Part shown: positions 18,769 to 26,788 of the stretch, one piece after another | Position numbering within the stretch: position 1 is the stretch's first letter | How the letters are laid out: each line of letters opens with the position of its first letter | DNA from: Rubripirellula reticaptiva | Lineage (GTDB): Bacteria; Planctomycetota; Planctomycetia; Pirellulales; Pirellulaceae | DNA length: 64,000 bases | Direction: 5' to 3' | Assembly: GCF_007860175.1 (NCBI RefSeq) | Contig: NZ_SJPX01000005.1 | Span: 1,026,115 to 1,090,114 of the forward strand | Notes under the pieces: model-generated | The model's input: the letters and a program-made list of their open reading frames with translations, nothing else | What the model was told of the DNA's origin: nothing | Database searches by the model: none | Translations under genes and position numbers: made by a program

Positions 18769-20040
18769 ATGTCTTCACCGATCACTTCGCCCGCCACTTC
18801 CACCGAAAAGACAGTCCCATTCACCAAAGCTCAGATCGACGAGATCCGCAAAACTCACCCGACTCCGTTTTACCTGTACGACGAAGCGGCGATCCGGGCC
18901 AATGTTCGGGCTCTCAATGAAGCCTTTTCGTGGTGCCCCGGGTTTCGTGAATACTTCGCGGTCAAAGCGACGCCGAACCCGCGACTGCTGCAAATTTTGA
19001 TGGAAGAAGGCTGCGGCGCCGATTGCAGCAGCCTTGGCGAACTGTTGCTGTGTGAACGCGTTGGCATGACGGGCGAGAAAGTCATGTTCACGTCCAACAA
19101 CACGCTGGCCAAGGACTACCAGAAGGCTCGCGACCTGGGTGCGGTCATCAACCTGGACGACCTGACTCACGTCGAATACCTAGACGAAAACGTTGGCACG
19201 CCCGATCTGATCTGTTTCCGCTACAACCCGGGCCCGCTGCGTGAGGGCAACGTCATCATTGGCAAGCCCGAAGAAGCCAAATTCGGATTCACTCGCGAAC
19301 AACTGTTCACCGGATATCGCCAAGCGTTGGAAAAAGGCGCGACGCGATTTGGCCTGCACACGATGGTCGCCTCGAACGAATTGAACCCCGAATTCTTCGT
19401 CGAAACGGCCGTGATGCTGTTCGAATTGGCGATCGACTTGCACAAGGAACTGGGCATCAAGTTGGAATTCGTCAACCTGGGTGGCGGCATGGGCATTCCC
19501 TATCGCCCAGGCGAAATTGCACTGGATTACGAAGTCATCGGCAGCGGCGTGAAAGCCGCCTATGACCGCTTGATCGGCGGCACTGAACTCGACCCGCTAA
19601 CGATTTACTTGGAAAATGGCCGAATCATCACGGGCCCGTATGGATACCTGGTCACCGAAGTGGTGCACGCTAAGAACACTTACAAAAACTATGTCGGCGT
19701 CGACGCTTGCATGGCAAACCTGATGCGTCCGGGCATGTACGGCTCGTACCACCATATGTCGATCTTGGGCAAAGAATCCGCACCGCATGATTTGAAGGCC
19801 GACGTGGTCGGATCGCTATGCGAGAACAACGACAAGTTTGCGATCGACCGCCAACTGCCGCAGGTCGAGCGGGGCGACGTGATGATCATTCACGACGCGG
19901 GGGCCCACGGCCATTCAATGGGTTTCCAGTACAACGCGAAACTTCGCAGCGCTGAACTGCTGCTAGGTGCCGACGGCAATGTTGAGCTGATCCGCCGCGC
20001 GGAAACGATGGACGACTACTTCGCAACGCTTAACTTCTAA
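18769..20040 (+). CDS. lysA: PLP-dependent decarboxylase of the diaminopimelate decarboxylase (LysA) family
   Basis: 423 residues from ATG 18769 (MSSPITSPATST). This is a fold-III alanine-racemase-like barrel followed by a beta domain. The PLP lysine is Lys66 in YFAVKATPN, followed by GCGADCSSLGEL, NLGGGMGIPY and YLENGRIITGPYG for phosphate binding, then SLCENNDKFA and HDAGAHGHSMGFQYN near the C-terminus. Diaminopimelate decarboxylase makes lysine from meso-DAP. Some motifs differ from the textbook enzyme (ENGR instead of EPGR, SLCENND instead of CESGD), so a related specificity such as carboxynorspermidine decarboxylase cannot be excluded. It is followed by an intergenic repeat and a bidirectional terminator. 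Confidence 0.75.
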   Translation: MSSPITSPATSTEKTVPFTKAQIDEIRKTHPTPFYLYDEAAIRANVRALNEAFSWCPGFREYFAVKATPNPRLLQILMEEGCGADCSSLGELLLCERVGMTGEKVMFTSNNTLAKDYQKARDLGAVINLDDLTHVEYLDENVGTPDLICFRYNPGPLREGNVIIGKPEEAKFGFTREQLFTGYRQALEKGATRFGLHTMVASNELNPEFFVETAVMLFELAIDLHKELGIKLEFVNLGGGMGIPYRPGEIALDYEVIGSGVKAAYDRLIGGTELDPLTIYLENGRIITGPYGYLVTEVVHAKNTYKNYVGVDACMANLMRPGMYGSYHHMSILGKESAPHDLKADVVGSLCENNDKFAIDRQLPQVERGDVMIIHDAGAHGHSMGFQYNAKLRSAELLLGADGNVELIRRAETMDDYFATLNF

Positions 20041-20048
20041 GACTGCAG

Positions 20049-20147
20049 AACCCCGTTGGGGGTTTGCGACTTGGGCAACGACAGAAATCCAGGGCACGCC
20101 AACGCTGCGCGGGCGACCCTGGCCTTGGAATCAACACCGTTAGCGTA
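20049..20147 (+). repeat. Intergenic palindromic repeat, copy 1
   Basis: Just after lysA lies a palindrome reading ACCCCGTTGGGG (within 20049-20062). About 50 bases on comes GACCCTGGCCTTGGAATCAA and then CACCGTTAGCGTA, ending at 20147. The same ordered blocks, diverged but recognisable, occur at 63647-63745. A short CCAGGG...CCCTGG inverted repeat lies inside. No reading frame is evident, so it looks like a dispersed noncoding repeat. Confidence 0.55.
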
Positions 20148-20186
20148 TGCACTATGCCTTTGGCGTAGGTACTCTGGTCGGCGCAT

Positions 20187-20228
20187 AAAAAAACCGCGAC
20201 CTGGTTTACTGACCAGCCGCGGTTCTTT
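20187..20228 (-). terminator. Bidirectional terminator between lysA and rpsL-rpsG
   Basis: A stem AACCGCGAC-CTGGT / ACCAG-CCGCGGTT with a short loop is flanked on the plus strand by A7 before and CTTTTG after. On the minus strand the stem runs directly into seven T residues, so it should terminate the rpsL-rpsG transcript efficiently. It may also stop lysA from the other side. Confidence 0.8.
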
Positions 20229-20250
20229 TGATTCGTTGAAGCCGTTTGGC

Positions 20251-20727
20251 TTACCAAGCGAAGTGAGCGAATGCCTTGTTAGCATCAGCCATACGGTGCG
20301 TGTTTTCGCGTTTGGTGTAGGCGACGCCTTCCTTCTTGTACGCTGACATCAATTCGTCAGCCAACTTCAGGTGCATCGGGCGGCCTTTTTTGTCCCGCAC
20401 AGCGGTCAACAACCAACGGAACGCCAAGCTTTGCTGACGAATGCGGTTGACCTGCATCGGCACTTGGTAGCTAGCACCACCGACTCGCTTGCTGCGAACT
20501 TCGATGTACGGCTTGATGTTTTCAATCGCTGCTTCGAAGACTTCGATCGAGGTCAGATCCGCGATTTCGCCACGGCGACCGATTTCGTCGAGTGCGTCGT
20601 AGAAAACTCGAGTTGCGGTCGACTTTTTACCGTCTAGCATGAGGCAGTTGATGAACTTACCGGCCAGTTTCGAATTGTGCCGCGGGTCGCCTTTAAGCTG
20701 CGTGCGGCTGGATGTGATACGTCCCAT
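20251..20727 (-). CDS. rpsG: 30S ribosomal protein S7
   Basis: 158 residues, the normal S7 length. [19 protein letters not shown] is followed by [18 protein letters not shown], the internal [20 protein letters not shown] segment, and the RNA-binding [11 protein letters not shown]7 nucleates assembly of the 30S head by binding 16S rRNA. It lies 78 bases downstream of rpsL in the usual str-operon order. fusA and tuf, which usually follow, are absent because a terminator and lysA come next. Confidence 0.97.
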   Translation of the reverse strand: MGRITSSRTQLKGDPRHNSKLAGKFINCLMLDGKKSTATRVFYDALDEIGRRGEIADLTSIEVFEAAIENIKPYIEVRSKRVGGASYQVPMQVNRIRQQSLAFRWLLTAVRDKKGRPMHLKLADELMSAYKKEGVAYTKRENTHRMADANKAFAHFAW

Positions 20728-20805
20728 CGATGACTTCTATTACTTTGATGAAGGTTGTTTTGCGGTTGGCAGAGATCGTTTGCGGGCATATCCCGCGTGA
20801 AACGA

Positions 20806-21174
20806 CTATTTTTTCTTCGCACCGTAACGGCTGCGAGACTGCTTGCGACCATCGACGCCCAATGCATCGCGTGAACCGCGAACGACTTGGTAGCGAACAC
20901 CCGGCAAGTCACGAACACGACCACCGCGAATCAGCACGATCGAGTGCTCTTGCAAGTTGTGCCCTTCGCCTGGGATGTAAACCGTGACTTCTTTGCCATT
21001 GCTCAAACGAACCCGCGAGATTTTTCGCAGAGCCGAGTTCGGCTTCTTGGGGGTCATCGTCCGAACTTGCAAACAAACGCCCTGCTTTTGCGGGCACTTT
21101 TCCAGCACCGGCGACTTGCTTTGGGTCTTTTTCAGTTTGCGTCGTTTACGGACGAGTTGATTGATCGTTGGCAT
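20806..21174 (-). CDS. rpsL: 30S ribosomal protein S12
   Basis: 122 residues: [50 protein letters not shown] and [12 protein letters not shown] are all standard S12. S12 controls decoding accuracy and is the classic streptomycin target. Counting the initiator Met, Lys43 is conserved, but the position equivalent to Lys88 is arginine: codons at about 20911-20913 give GGRVRDLPG rather than GGRVKDLPG. K88R in other bacteria confers streptomycin resistance, see findings. A promoter at 21235-21264 precedes it. No Shine-Dalgarno is evident. Confidence 0.97.
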   Translation of the reverse strand: MPTINQLVRKRRKLKKTQSKSPVLEKCPQKQGVCLQVRTMTPKKPNSALRKISRVRLSNGKEVTVYIPGEGHNLQEHSIVLIRGGRVRDLPGVRYQVVRGSRDALGVDGRKQSRSRYGAKKK

Positions 21175-21234
21175 AAAAAATGAATGGATACGGCTTTGCA
21201 GGAAAACGCGGCCAGACCTCGGCGGCGAATCGGC

Positions 21235-21264
21235 AAAGTATCGCCATCAAGAAATATCTGTCAA
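21235..21264 (-). promoter_or_regulatory. Sigma-70-type promoter for rpsL-rpsG
   Basis: On the minus strand a perfect TTGACA (21264-21259) is followed after 18 bases by TACTTT (21240-21235), giving an expected transcript start near 21228 and a leader of about 54 bases before rpsL. It sits in the 377-base gap 21175-21551, which otherwise holds no gene I can support. Confidence 0.6.
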
Positions 21265-21513
21265 TAGCTGACAGCGGTTATCTGGGAGTTGAGCCGAATT
21301 GGATGCGAAATGCGTCCCGATGCTTTCACCAGCCTCACTAGCCCGGTGGACACGAGATCACTGTTTTACCCCCGAAAATGATTTGTCTGATATTTCAAAC
21401 TTTTCTCTGGCAAATCAGGCGGGAATGCGTCCGAGTCTTCGCCTAGTCACTTCGACGGCATGACGTCTGAGGCGAAACGCCCAATTCCCTAACCATTTTT
21501 GATCAATTCTTAT

Positions 21514-21542
21514 CTCTGAACGTCTTAACTCTGAACGAAGGA
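21514..21542 (+). promoter_or_regulatory. Direct repeat and ribosome-binding site before a small gene
   Basis: The nonamer CTCTGAACG occurs twice (21514-21522 and 21529-21537), one and a half helical turns apart, immediately followed by a Shine-Dalgarno AAGGA at 21538-21542 that serves a GTG start at 21552. The repeat could be an operator or leader element; this is a visual observation only. Confidence 0.35.
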
Positions 21543-21551
21543 ACCATTAGC

Positions 21552-21749
21552 GTGAATCTCACTTTGGCACCTGTCTCTCAAACCCGCCCCACTGTCGAAG
21601 CAAAGCCAGCGTCTTCTGTTTCTGCACCTGCCAAGTCCGCACCCACTAAGCCTGCACTGGCCGACGTGGTTGCCGCGATCATCGGCGACGCTGGCTCGAA
21701 TTCGCTGAAGTATGTGTTGCGAAGCAATACGCATCACGACGGCGAATAA
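21552..21749 (+). CDS. Small protein, unknown function
   Basis: 65 residues with a GTG start nine bases after a good Shine-Dalgarno. The first 35 residues are rich in Ala, Pro, Lys, Ser and Thr and look disordered; the rest (ALADVVAAIIGDAGSNSL and KYVLRSNTHHDGE) could form a short helix. No signal peptide or membrane segment. It lies between rpsL and hisA, both on the other strand, and ends 13 bases from the hisA stop. I do not recognise it; the ribosome-binding site is the main reason to believe it is translated. Confidence 0.5.
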   Translation: MNLTLAPVSQTRPTVEAKPASSVSAPAKSAPTKPALADVVAAIIGDAGSNSLKYVLRSNTHHDGE

Positions 21750-21762
21750 GCCGGCTTTCAGC

Positions 21763-22575
21763 TTAGCGATTGAGTTTCACCAGATCGGCGTACCGGACTC
21801 CGTTGCCGCCGAACAGATCCAGAGCACTGCCGACGGTCACGTCGATTGCTCCACCGCTAGACTTCGAAATTTGTTGGACGTCGCCCATCGTGGCGACTCC
21901 GCCGGCATAGGTCATTGGGATCGCCACATCGCTGGCGGTCGCCCAGCGACCAAGCTGCTGGACCAATTCGTAGTCAATTCCCTGGCATAATCCTTCGACA
22001 TCGGCGGCATGGATCAGAAACTCCGCTCCGTAGACGGCCAATCGGTCCAAAGACTCGGGCGTGATTTCGATTTCAGTGATCGTCTGCCACCGATTCATCG
22101 CGACTCGCCAGGTCATTGACTCCGCACCGGAAACTCGCCGACAGCTAAGGTCCAGGACAATCCGGTCACGACCGATGCACTGAACGAGTTCTTTTAAGCG
22201 GTTTTCGAGCAGGTTCCCAACGGCGTCGAACAGCCAACTGGTCACGATCACATGGCTGGCGCCGGCCTCGATCCACTGTTTTGCATTGTCGACCGTGATT
22301 CCGCCGCCAATTTGCATTCCGTCCGGATAAGCCGCCAGCGCCTCGGTGGCTGCTTGGTCGTTTCCGGGCCCCAGCTTGATGATGTGGCCACCGGTCAGCC
22401 CGTCGTCCCGGTACTTGGCTGCGAACCAGCCCGCGGGTTGGTCGGCGACGTAATTTTCGACGAGCATCTCCGCTGGTTTTTCGATCGGGCCACCGCCCTG
22501 GTCCCGCAGCGAACCGCCGACAATCTGTTTGACGCGGCCATCGTGCAAGTCGATGCAGGGGCGAAATTTGGTCAC
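21763..22575 (-). CDS. hisA: ProFAR isomerase HisA, eukaryotic (HIS6) type
   Basis: 270 residues from GTG 22575 (VTKFRPCIDLHDGRVKQIV), matching where HIS6 proteins start; the longer frame to 22644 has no support. It is a (beta/alpha)8 barrel isomerising ProFAR to PRFAR in histidine synthesis. The catalytic Asp of the first strand is in CIDLH and the second in VLDLSCRR. The motifs HIIKLGPGNDQAATEAL, VIVTSWLF, AMNRWQT, EFLIHAADVEGLCQGID and YAGGV match the fungal/plant HIS6 branch rather than standard bacterial HisA, see findings. No other his genes are in the window. Confidence 0.88.
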   Translation of the reverse strand: MTKFRPCIDLHDGRVKQIVGGSLRDQGGGPIEKPAEMLVENYVADQPAGWFAAKYRDDGLTGGHIIKLGPGNDQAATEALAAYPDGMQIGGGITVDNAKQWIEAGASHVIVTSWLFDAVGNLLENRLKELVQCIGRDRIVLDLSCRRVSGAESMTWRVAMNRWQTITEIEITPESLDRLAVYGAEFLIHAADVEGLCQGIDYELVQQLGRWATASDVAIPMTYAGGVATMGDVQQISKSSGGAIDVTVGSALDLFGGNGVRYADLVKLNR

Positions 22576-22667
22576 AAGTGCCCTAACAGGTTTAAGTGGA
22601 CTGATCTGGTATAAATGAGTTGGCTCTAGCGATTGGCCCAACACCTTATCATTTGAACACGACTTTG

Positions 22668-25001
22668 ATGCCTGCCAACCGACCCCTCGATCCGAAACTG
22701 ACCTCGCTGTTGGAAAACCTGCGGGGACGGGTTCGCCGCTATGTGGTTTGGGATTCAGCCCTGGCGATCGCGGCAGTGATCCTGGCCGCGTTTTGGATTG
22801 GCCTGGCGCTCGACTATCTGCCCGTCCAGCTTGGCGGCACCGAGATGCCTCGGTTAGCCCGAATGTTACTATTAGCGGTGGTCGCCGCGGTCGTGATCGC
22901 CATTACCGCGTTGATGCTGGTTGGGCGTTTGCGCCGGCCGCTGCCGGACGACAGCTTAGCGCTGCTGGTTGAACGTCACCATCCGACTCTTGGCGGCCGA
23001 TTGGTCACGGCCGTTCAATTGAGCCGCCCTCGGCGTGAAGGCGACTCGCACTCAGCCGCATTGCTGAATCACGTGCACCGCGAAGCGGCTGCAGAAATCG
23101 ACAAAGTCGACCCGGGCAAAGTATTTCGCTGGCAACCGCTGGTTCGCAAAGCGATGGTAGCGGGACCGCTGGCGATCCTATCGCTGGGGCTGCTGATCAT
23201 CAGCCCCTCGTCGTTCGCGCGTGCCGCTTCGCGGTTGACGCTGCTGTCGGATGAACCGTGGCCTCGGCGGGCTCACTTGGAAATGGTCGGCGTCGAGCTG
23301 CCCATCGTGACCGCCGTCGAAAGCGATATATCGGCGCCTAAATTGATCGAGTTCAACGACGCCAAAACCGTTCGATTGCCCCGTGGCAGCAATCCAACGC
23401 TGCGGATTCGGGCCGATGCCGAGACGTCTGAATTGCCGATCGTTTGCATCGTCTACTATCACACCGACGGCGGAACTCGCGGCCAATCCAATATGCGCCG
23501 AGTGGGACGAATCACCGACGGTTACCAATCGTTCGTGTTGGACGGACCGCCGCTGACTGGGCTTAGCGAGTCGATGACGCTTGACGTTCGCGGGCTGGAC
23601 GACCGACTGGACGACTTTCGGATCGAAGCGATCACGCCGCCCGCACTGACCGAAATGAAAGTGTCGGTGCGATATGCAGACTATCTTCGCGGCGAAGGCA
23701 GCGGCGACGTTGACCTGGAAACCGATTACCAATCGGGACTTCGCATCAGCGAGGGCAGCCAGGTGACGATGGTGGCGACATCCAGCGAACCGCTGGGCGA
23801 TACCGAAGTGGTGCTAAAGACGGTGACCGACAAACCTCAACCGTTCACGCTGGCCTATTCGGACGACCGCCGCCAACTGAGGCTGACGATGGACAACTTC
23901 GACGCCGCCACGACGGTGTCGTTGGTTCCGGCCGATGCGGATGGCATTTCGGCACAAGCGCCGTACCGATACTTCCTTGGCGTCGTCTTGGACCAACCGC
24001 CCGAATTGGAAATGCGATTGTCCGGAATTGGAAGCGCCGTCACCCCAATCGCTCGCATTCCAGTCACAGCCACGGTGGTTGATGATTACGGAGTCGAACG
24101 GCTGACCATTTCAGTGACCCCTTCAAAAGGGGAAGATGCTGAAGCCGGCGCAGACGATACCGAAGCGGCCGGTTCGAAAACCGCCAGCGTGTCGCCGAAA
24201 CTTTCGCGCGACGGCGAAGCTAAGACCGAACTAGATTTACGCGACCTCGTTGCCGACGGCAGCTTGCCCGAACTGGTCCCCGGCGGTGCGATCAACGTGA
24301 TCGGTGAAGCGAGCGACCTTTACGACTTGGCCGGTAAACACCTGACTCGCGGCGAAGTCTTTCGGTTGGAAGTGGTCACGCCCGAGCAGTTGCTCGCCCG
24401 TCTGGAACGAAACGAACTGGCGCTGCGATCTCGATTGGAACAAACCATCGACGAGACGCGAAATCTGCGAGAAACGCTGAACCTGCTACGCCGCGGTTTC
24501 AACGAAGACGAAAGCAACCTCGACGAAACCGAACAAACGCGACAACAACAGATCCGCCGCCTACGAACCCAACAAAGCGGCTTGCAGGCGAGCAAGACTT
24601 CCGAGGAACTCTCCGGGATTGCCGAATCGCTGGACGACATCTTGCGAGAAATGGTCAACAACCGAGTCGACTCGCTGGACCGTCAAGAACGTATCGGCGA
24701 AGGCGTCCGCGATCCGCTGCGATTGATCGTCAACGAACCGTTGGCAAGATTGCGGGATCAAATCATCGACATCGAACGCAGCGTCAACGATTCGGCCGAT
24801 GCGATGGCGAAAACCACGGTTTCGATCGAAACGGCCGACGAAGTGATTGCTCGATTGACCGAAGTGCTCGACAAGATGCTGGACCTGGAAAGCTATAATG
24901 AGATCCTGGACATTGTTCGCGAATTGATCGAGGACCAGGACGAACTGCTGAAGGACACCAAGGACGAGCGGAAGAAGCGAGTGCTGAACCTGTTTGATTG
25001 A
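22668..25001 (+). CDS. Large membrane protein with C-terminal coiled coil (DUF4175-like), unknown function
   Basis: 777 residues from ATG 22668; a TTG at 22620 would add 16. Three hydrophobic segments lie near the N-terminus (about residues 28-52, 60-85 and 165-185), followed by a large, probably extracytoplasmic, beta-rich region. Residues of about 570-777 are strongly charged and helical (LEQTIDETRNLRETLNLLRR, then RQQQIRRLRTQQS), predicting a coiled coil. The arrangement resembles DUF4175-type proteins, which I cannot confirm without a search. It begins a three-gene run with two exported coiled-coil/TPR-like proteins, so an envelope-associated complex is likely. Confidence 0.75.
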   Translation: MPANRPLDPKLTSLLENLRGRVRRYVVWDSALAIAAVILAAFWIGLALDYLPVQLGGTEMPRLARMLLLAVVAAVVIAITALMLVGRLRRPLPDDSLALLVERHHPTLGGRLVTAVQLSRPRREGDSHSAALLNHVHREAAAEIDKVDPGKVFRWQPLVRKAMVAGPLAILSLGLLIISPSSFARAASRLTLLSDEPWPRRAHLEMVGVELPIVTAVESDISAPKLIEFNDAKTVRLPRGSNPTLRIRADAETSELPIVCIVYYHTDGGTRGQSNMRRVGRITDGYQSFVLDGPPLTGLSESMTLDVRGLDDRLDDFRIEAITPPALTEMKVSVRYADYLRGEGSGDVDLETDYQSGLRISEGSQVTMVATSSEPLGDTEVVLKTVTDKPQPFTLAYSDDRRQLRLTMDNFDAATTVSLVPADADGISAQAPYRYFLGVVLDQPPELEMRLSGIGSAVTPIARIPVTATVVDDYGVERLTISVTPSKGEDAEAGADDTEAAGSKTASVSPKLSRDGEAKTELDLRDLVADGSLPELVPGGAINVIGEASDLYDLAGKHLTRGEVFRLEVVTPEQLLARLERNELALRSRLEQTIDETRNLRETLNLLRRGFNEDESNLDETEQTRQQQIRRLRTQQSGLQASKTSEELSGIAESLDDILREMVNNRVDSLDRQERIGEGVRDPLRLIVNEPLARLRDQIIDIERSVNDSADAMAKTTVSIETADEVIARLTEVLDKMLDLESYNEILDIVRELIEDQDELLKDTKDERKKRVLNLFD

Positions 25002-25080
25002 GTTGTGAGCTCGAGCTGTTTGTTTGAGCTTCAGTGTGCCTTTGCGGCGGCTTTATTCCAACCGAGAAACGAAGCGGACG

Positions 25081-26781
25081 ATGCGATACCTACTGACCAT
25101 GCTGATCGGATGCTGCTTGCTGGCGGCTGGACCATCGCGCGCCGACGAATCGCCGCTGTCCCAACGCCAAACCGGCGTCGCTGAACGCTACCAGCGACTG
25201 GAAGAACTGCTGCTGAGACTTGCGGACGTTGAAGCGACCGAGAACCCAGAGCGATCGGCGCTACTGCGTCGAGCAGCTCGCCAATCACGTGACAAGTTTG
25301 TGCTCGAACGTCTGCGAGGCGCATCGAAGTCGCTGGAAAGCCAAGAGTTCCAAAAAGCCGTTGACGCTCAAACCACGGCAACCGAAGAACTGGCGTCGCT
25401 GATGAAGCTGCTATTGAGCGAAGATCGATCGAAGCGAATCCGTGACGAGAAGGAACGCTACACCAAATTGATCAAGGACCTCAAACGGAATCTGAACAAT
25501 CAGCGCAGCACCCGTGCCCGCACCGAAAACGGCGCGGACATCAACGAAGTCGAAAAGGAACAGAAGGCGGTCACAGAGAAAAGCCAGGAACTGAACAAGC
25601 AGATGGAGGAAGAGGAAAGCGAGAAGGAAAAGTTCGGCGATAATCGCGAGAGCGAAAACTCCAGCGACAAACAAGAAAGCGACGCGGAAGAAAACGATAA
25701 CAGCGAAAAGCCATCGGACTCCGACGCGAAACCTTCCGATTCCGAATCAAAACCATCCGAATCGAAACCGTCGGACGCGCAACCATCGGATTCCAAACCT
25801 AGCGAGTCAAAACCATCTGACTCCAAGCCAAGCGAATCAAAGCCATCGGATTCAAAATCGTCCGAATCGCAGCCGTCTGACTCAAAACCGTCCGAATCGA
25901 AACCATCGGATTCCGGTGAATCGCAGCAATCGAAGGCACCGCAGCAACCACCGACCGCTGAACAGGAAGTGCAGAAGCAGCTTGAGCAGGCCATCGAAAA
26001 GATGAAACAGGCCGAAAAAGAACTCGAAAACGCGAAACGCGACGAGGCGACTGAAAAACAACGCGAAGCCGAAGAGAACTTGCGAGCGGCGATCGACCGG
26101 CTCGAGCGAATCCTGCGACAACTTCGCGAAGAAGAACTTCAGCGGGAACTCGCCAAGCTGGAAGCTCGTCTAAGAAAAATGGCAGCGATGCAGACCAAAG
26201 TGCTCGAGGACACCGTCTCGTTGGCGGCCACACCGACGAGCCAGCGGAGTCGTCAAACGGATTTGAAAGCCGGTGATTTGGCGTTCGAAGAAAAGAAAAT
26301 CACGATGGAAGCCGACCGAGCGATGCTGCTGTTGCGAGAAGAAGGCTCAAGTGTCGCGTTCCCCGAAGTCGTTTTGCAAATTCGCAGCGATACCGCGAGA
26401 GTGGCCCAGCGGTTGGCCGAAACCAAGATCGACGCGGTGACTCAGGGGATCCAGAACGACATCCTGGCGGCACTTGGCGAGATGATTGAAGCCCTACAGA
26501 AGGCACAAAGGGACTTAGAAAAGCAAAAACAGGAACAAGGCGAAGGCCAAGCCGGGCAATCCGGACAAGGAGAACAACCGTTGGTCGAGGCTTTGGCGGA
26601 GCTAAAATTGATCCGAACGATGGAGACTCGGATTAAATCCACGACGAATCGCTATTCGAGCCTGCTAGAATCAGGTGAGTCGTCGGGTGACGAGGTGCTG
26701 CCGCTTTTGCAGGACCTTTCAGAGCGACAGAATCGTCTTTACCGAATCACCCGAGATTTGGTATTGAAACGGAATCAGTAA
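25081..26781 (+). CDS. Exported coiled-coil protein with Lys-Pro-Ser-Asp repeat stalk
   Basis: 566 residues from ATG 25081, which starts a clear signal peptide (MRYLLTMLIGCCLLAAGPSRA, cut near ADE); the TTG at 25024 upstream is less likely. The N-terminal third is helical and charged. Residues of about 210-280 are a low-complexity tract of KPSDS/KPSES units. After it comes a long coiled coil (AEKELENAKRDEATEKQREA and LERILRQLREEELQRELA), then a helical C-terminal part. The gene is 79 bases after the membrane coiled-coil gene and 7 before the next. The layout suggests a stalk that separates two helical domains outside the membrane; function unknown. Confidence 0.78.
   Translation: MRYLLTMLIGCCLLAAGPSRADESPLSQRQTGVAERYQRLEELLLRLADVEATENPERSALLRRAARQSRDKFVLERLRGASKSLESQEFQKAVDAQTTATEELASLMKLLLSEDRSKRIRDEKERYTKLIKDLKRNLNNQRSTRARTENGADINEVEKEQKAVTEKSQELNKQMEEEESEKEKFGDNRESENSSDKQESDAEENDNSEKPSDSDAKPSDSESKPSESKPSDAQPSDSKPSESKPSDSKPSESKPSDSKSSESQPSDSKPSESKPSDSGESQQSKAPQQPPTAEQEVQKQLEQAIEKMKQAEKELENAKRDEATEKQREAEENLRAAIDRLERILRQLREEELQRELAKLEARLRKMAAMQTKVLEDTVSLAATPTSQRSRQTDLKAGDLAFEEKKITMEADRAMLLLREEGSSVAFPEVVLQIRSDTARVAQRLAETKIDAVTQGIQNDILAALGEMIEALQKAQRDLEKQKQEQGEGQAGQSGQGEQPLVEALAELKLIRTMETRIKSTTNRYSSLLESGESSGDEVLPLLQDLSERQNRLYRITRDLVLKRNQ
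25708..25914 (+). repeat. In-frame tandem repeat encoding KPSDS/KPSES units
   Basis: About thirteen degenerate 15-base units encode K-P-S-D/E-S, with variants such as AQPSDS and SESQPSDS. Synonymous codons vary between units (TCG/TCC/TCT/TCA for Ser), so this is an old, selected repeat rather than a recent slippage product. Confidence 0.9.
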
Positions 26782-26788
26782 CCGTGAG

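Noticed and set aside
25500..25994. Minus-strand reading frame opposite the KPSDS tract, rich in Ser/Asp/Gly
   Set aside because: Its repetitiveness simply mirrors the plus-strand repeat; no start signal or homology.
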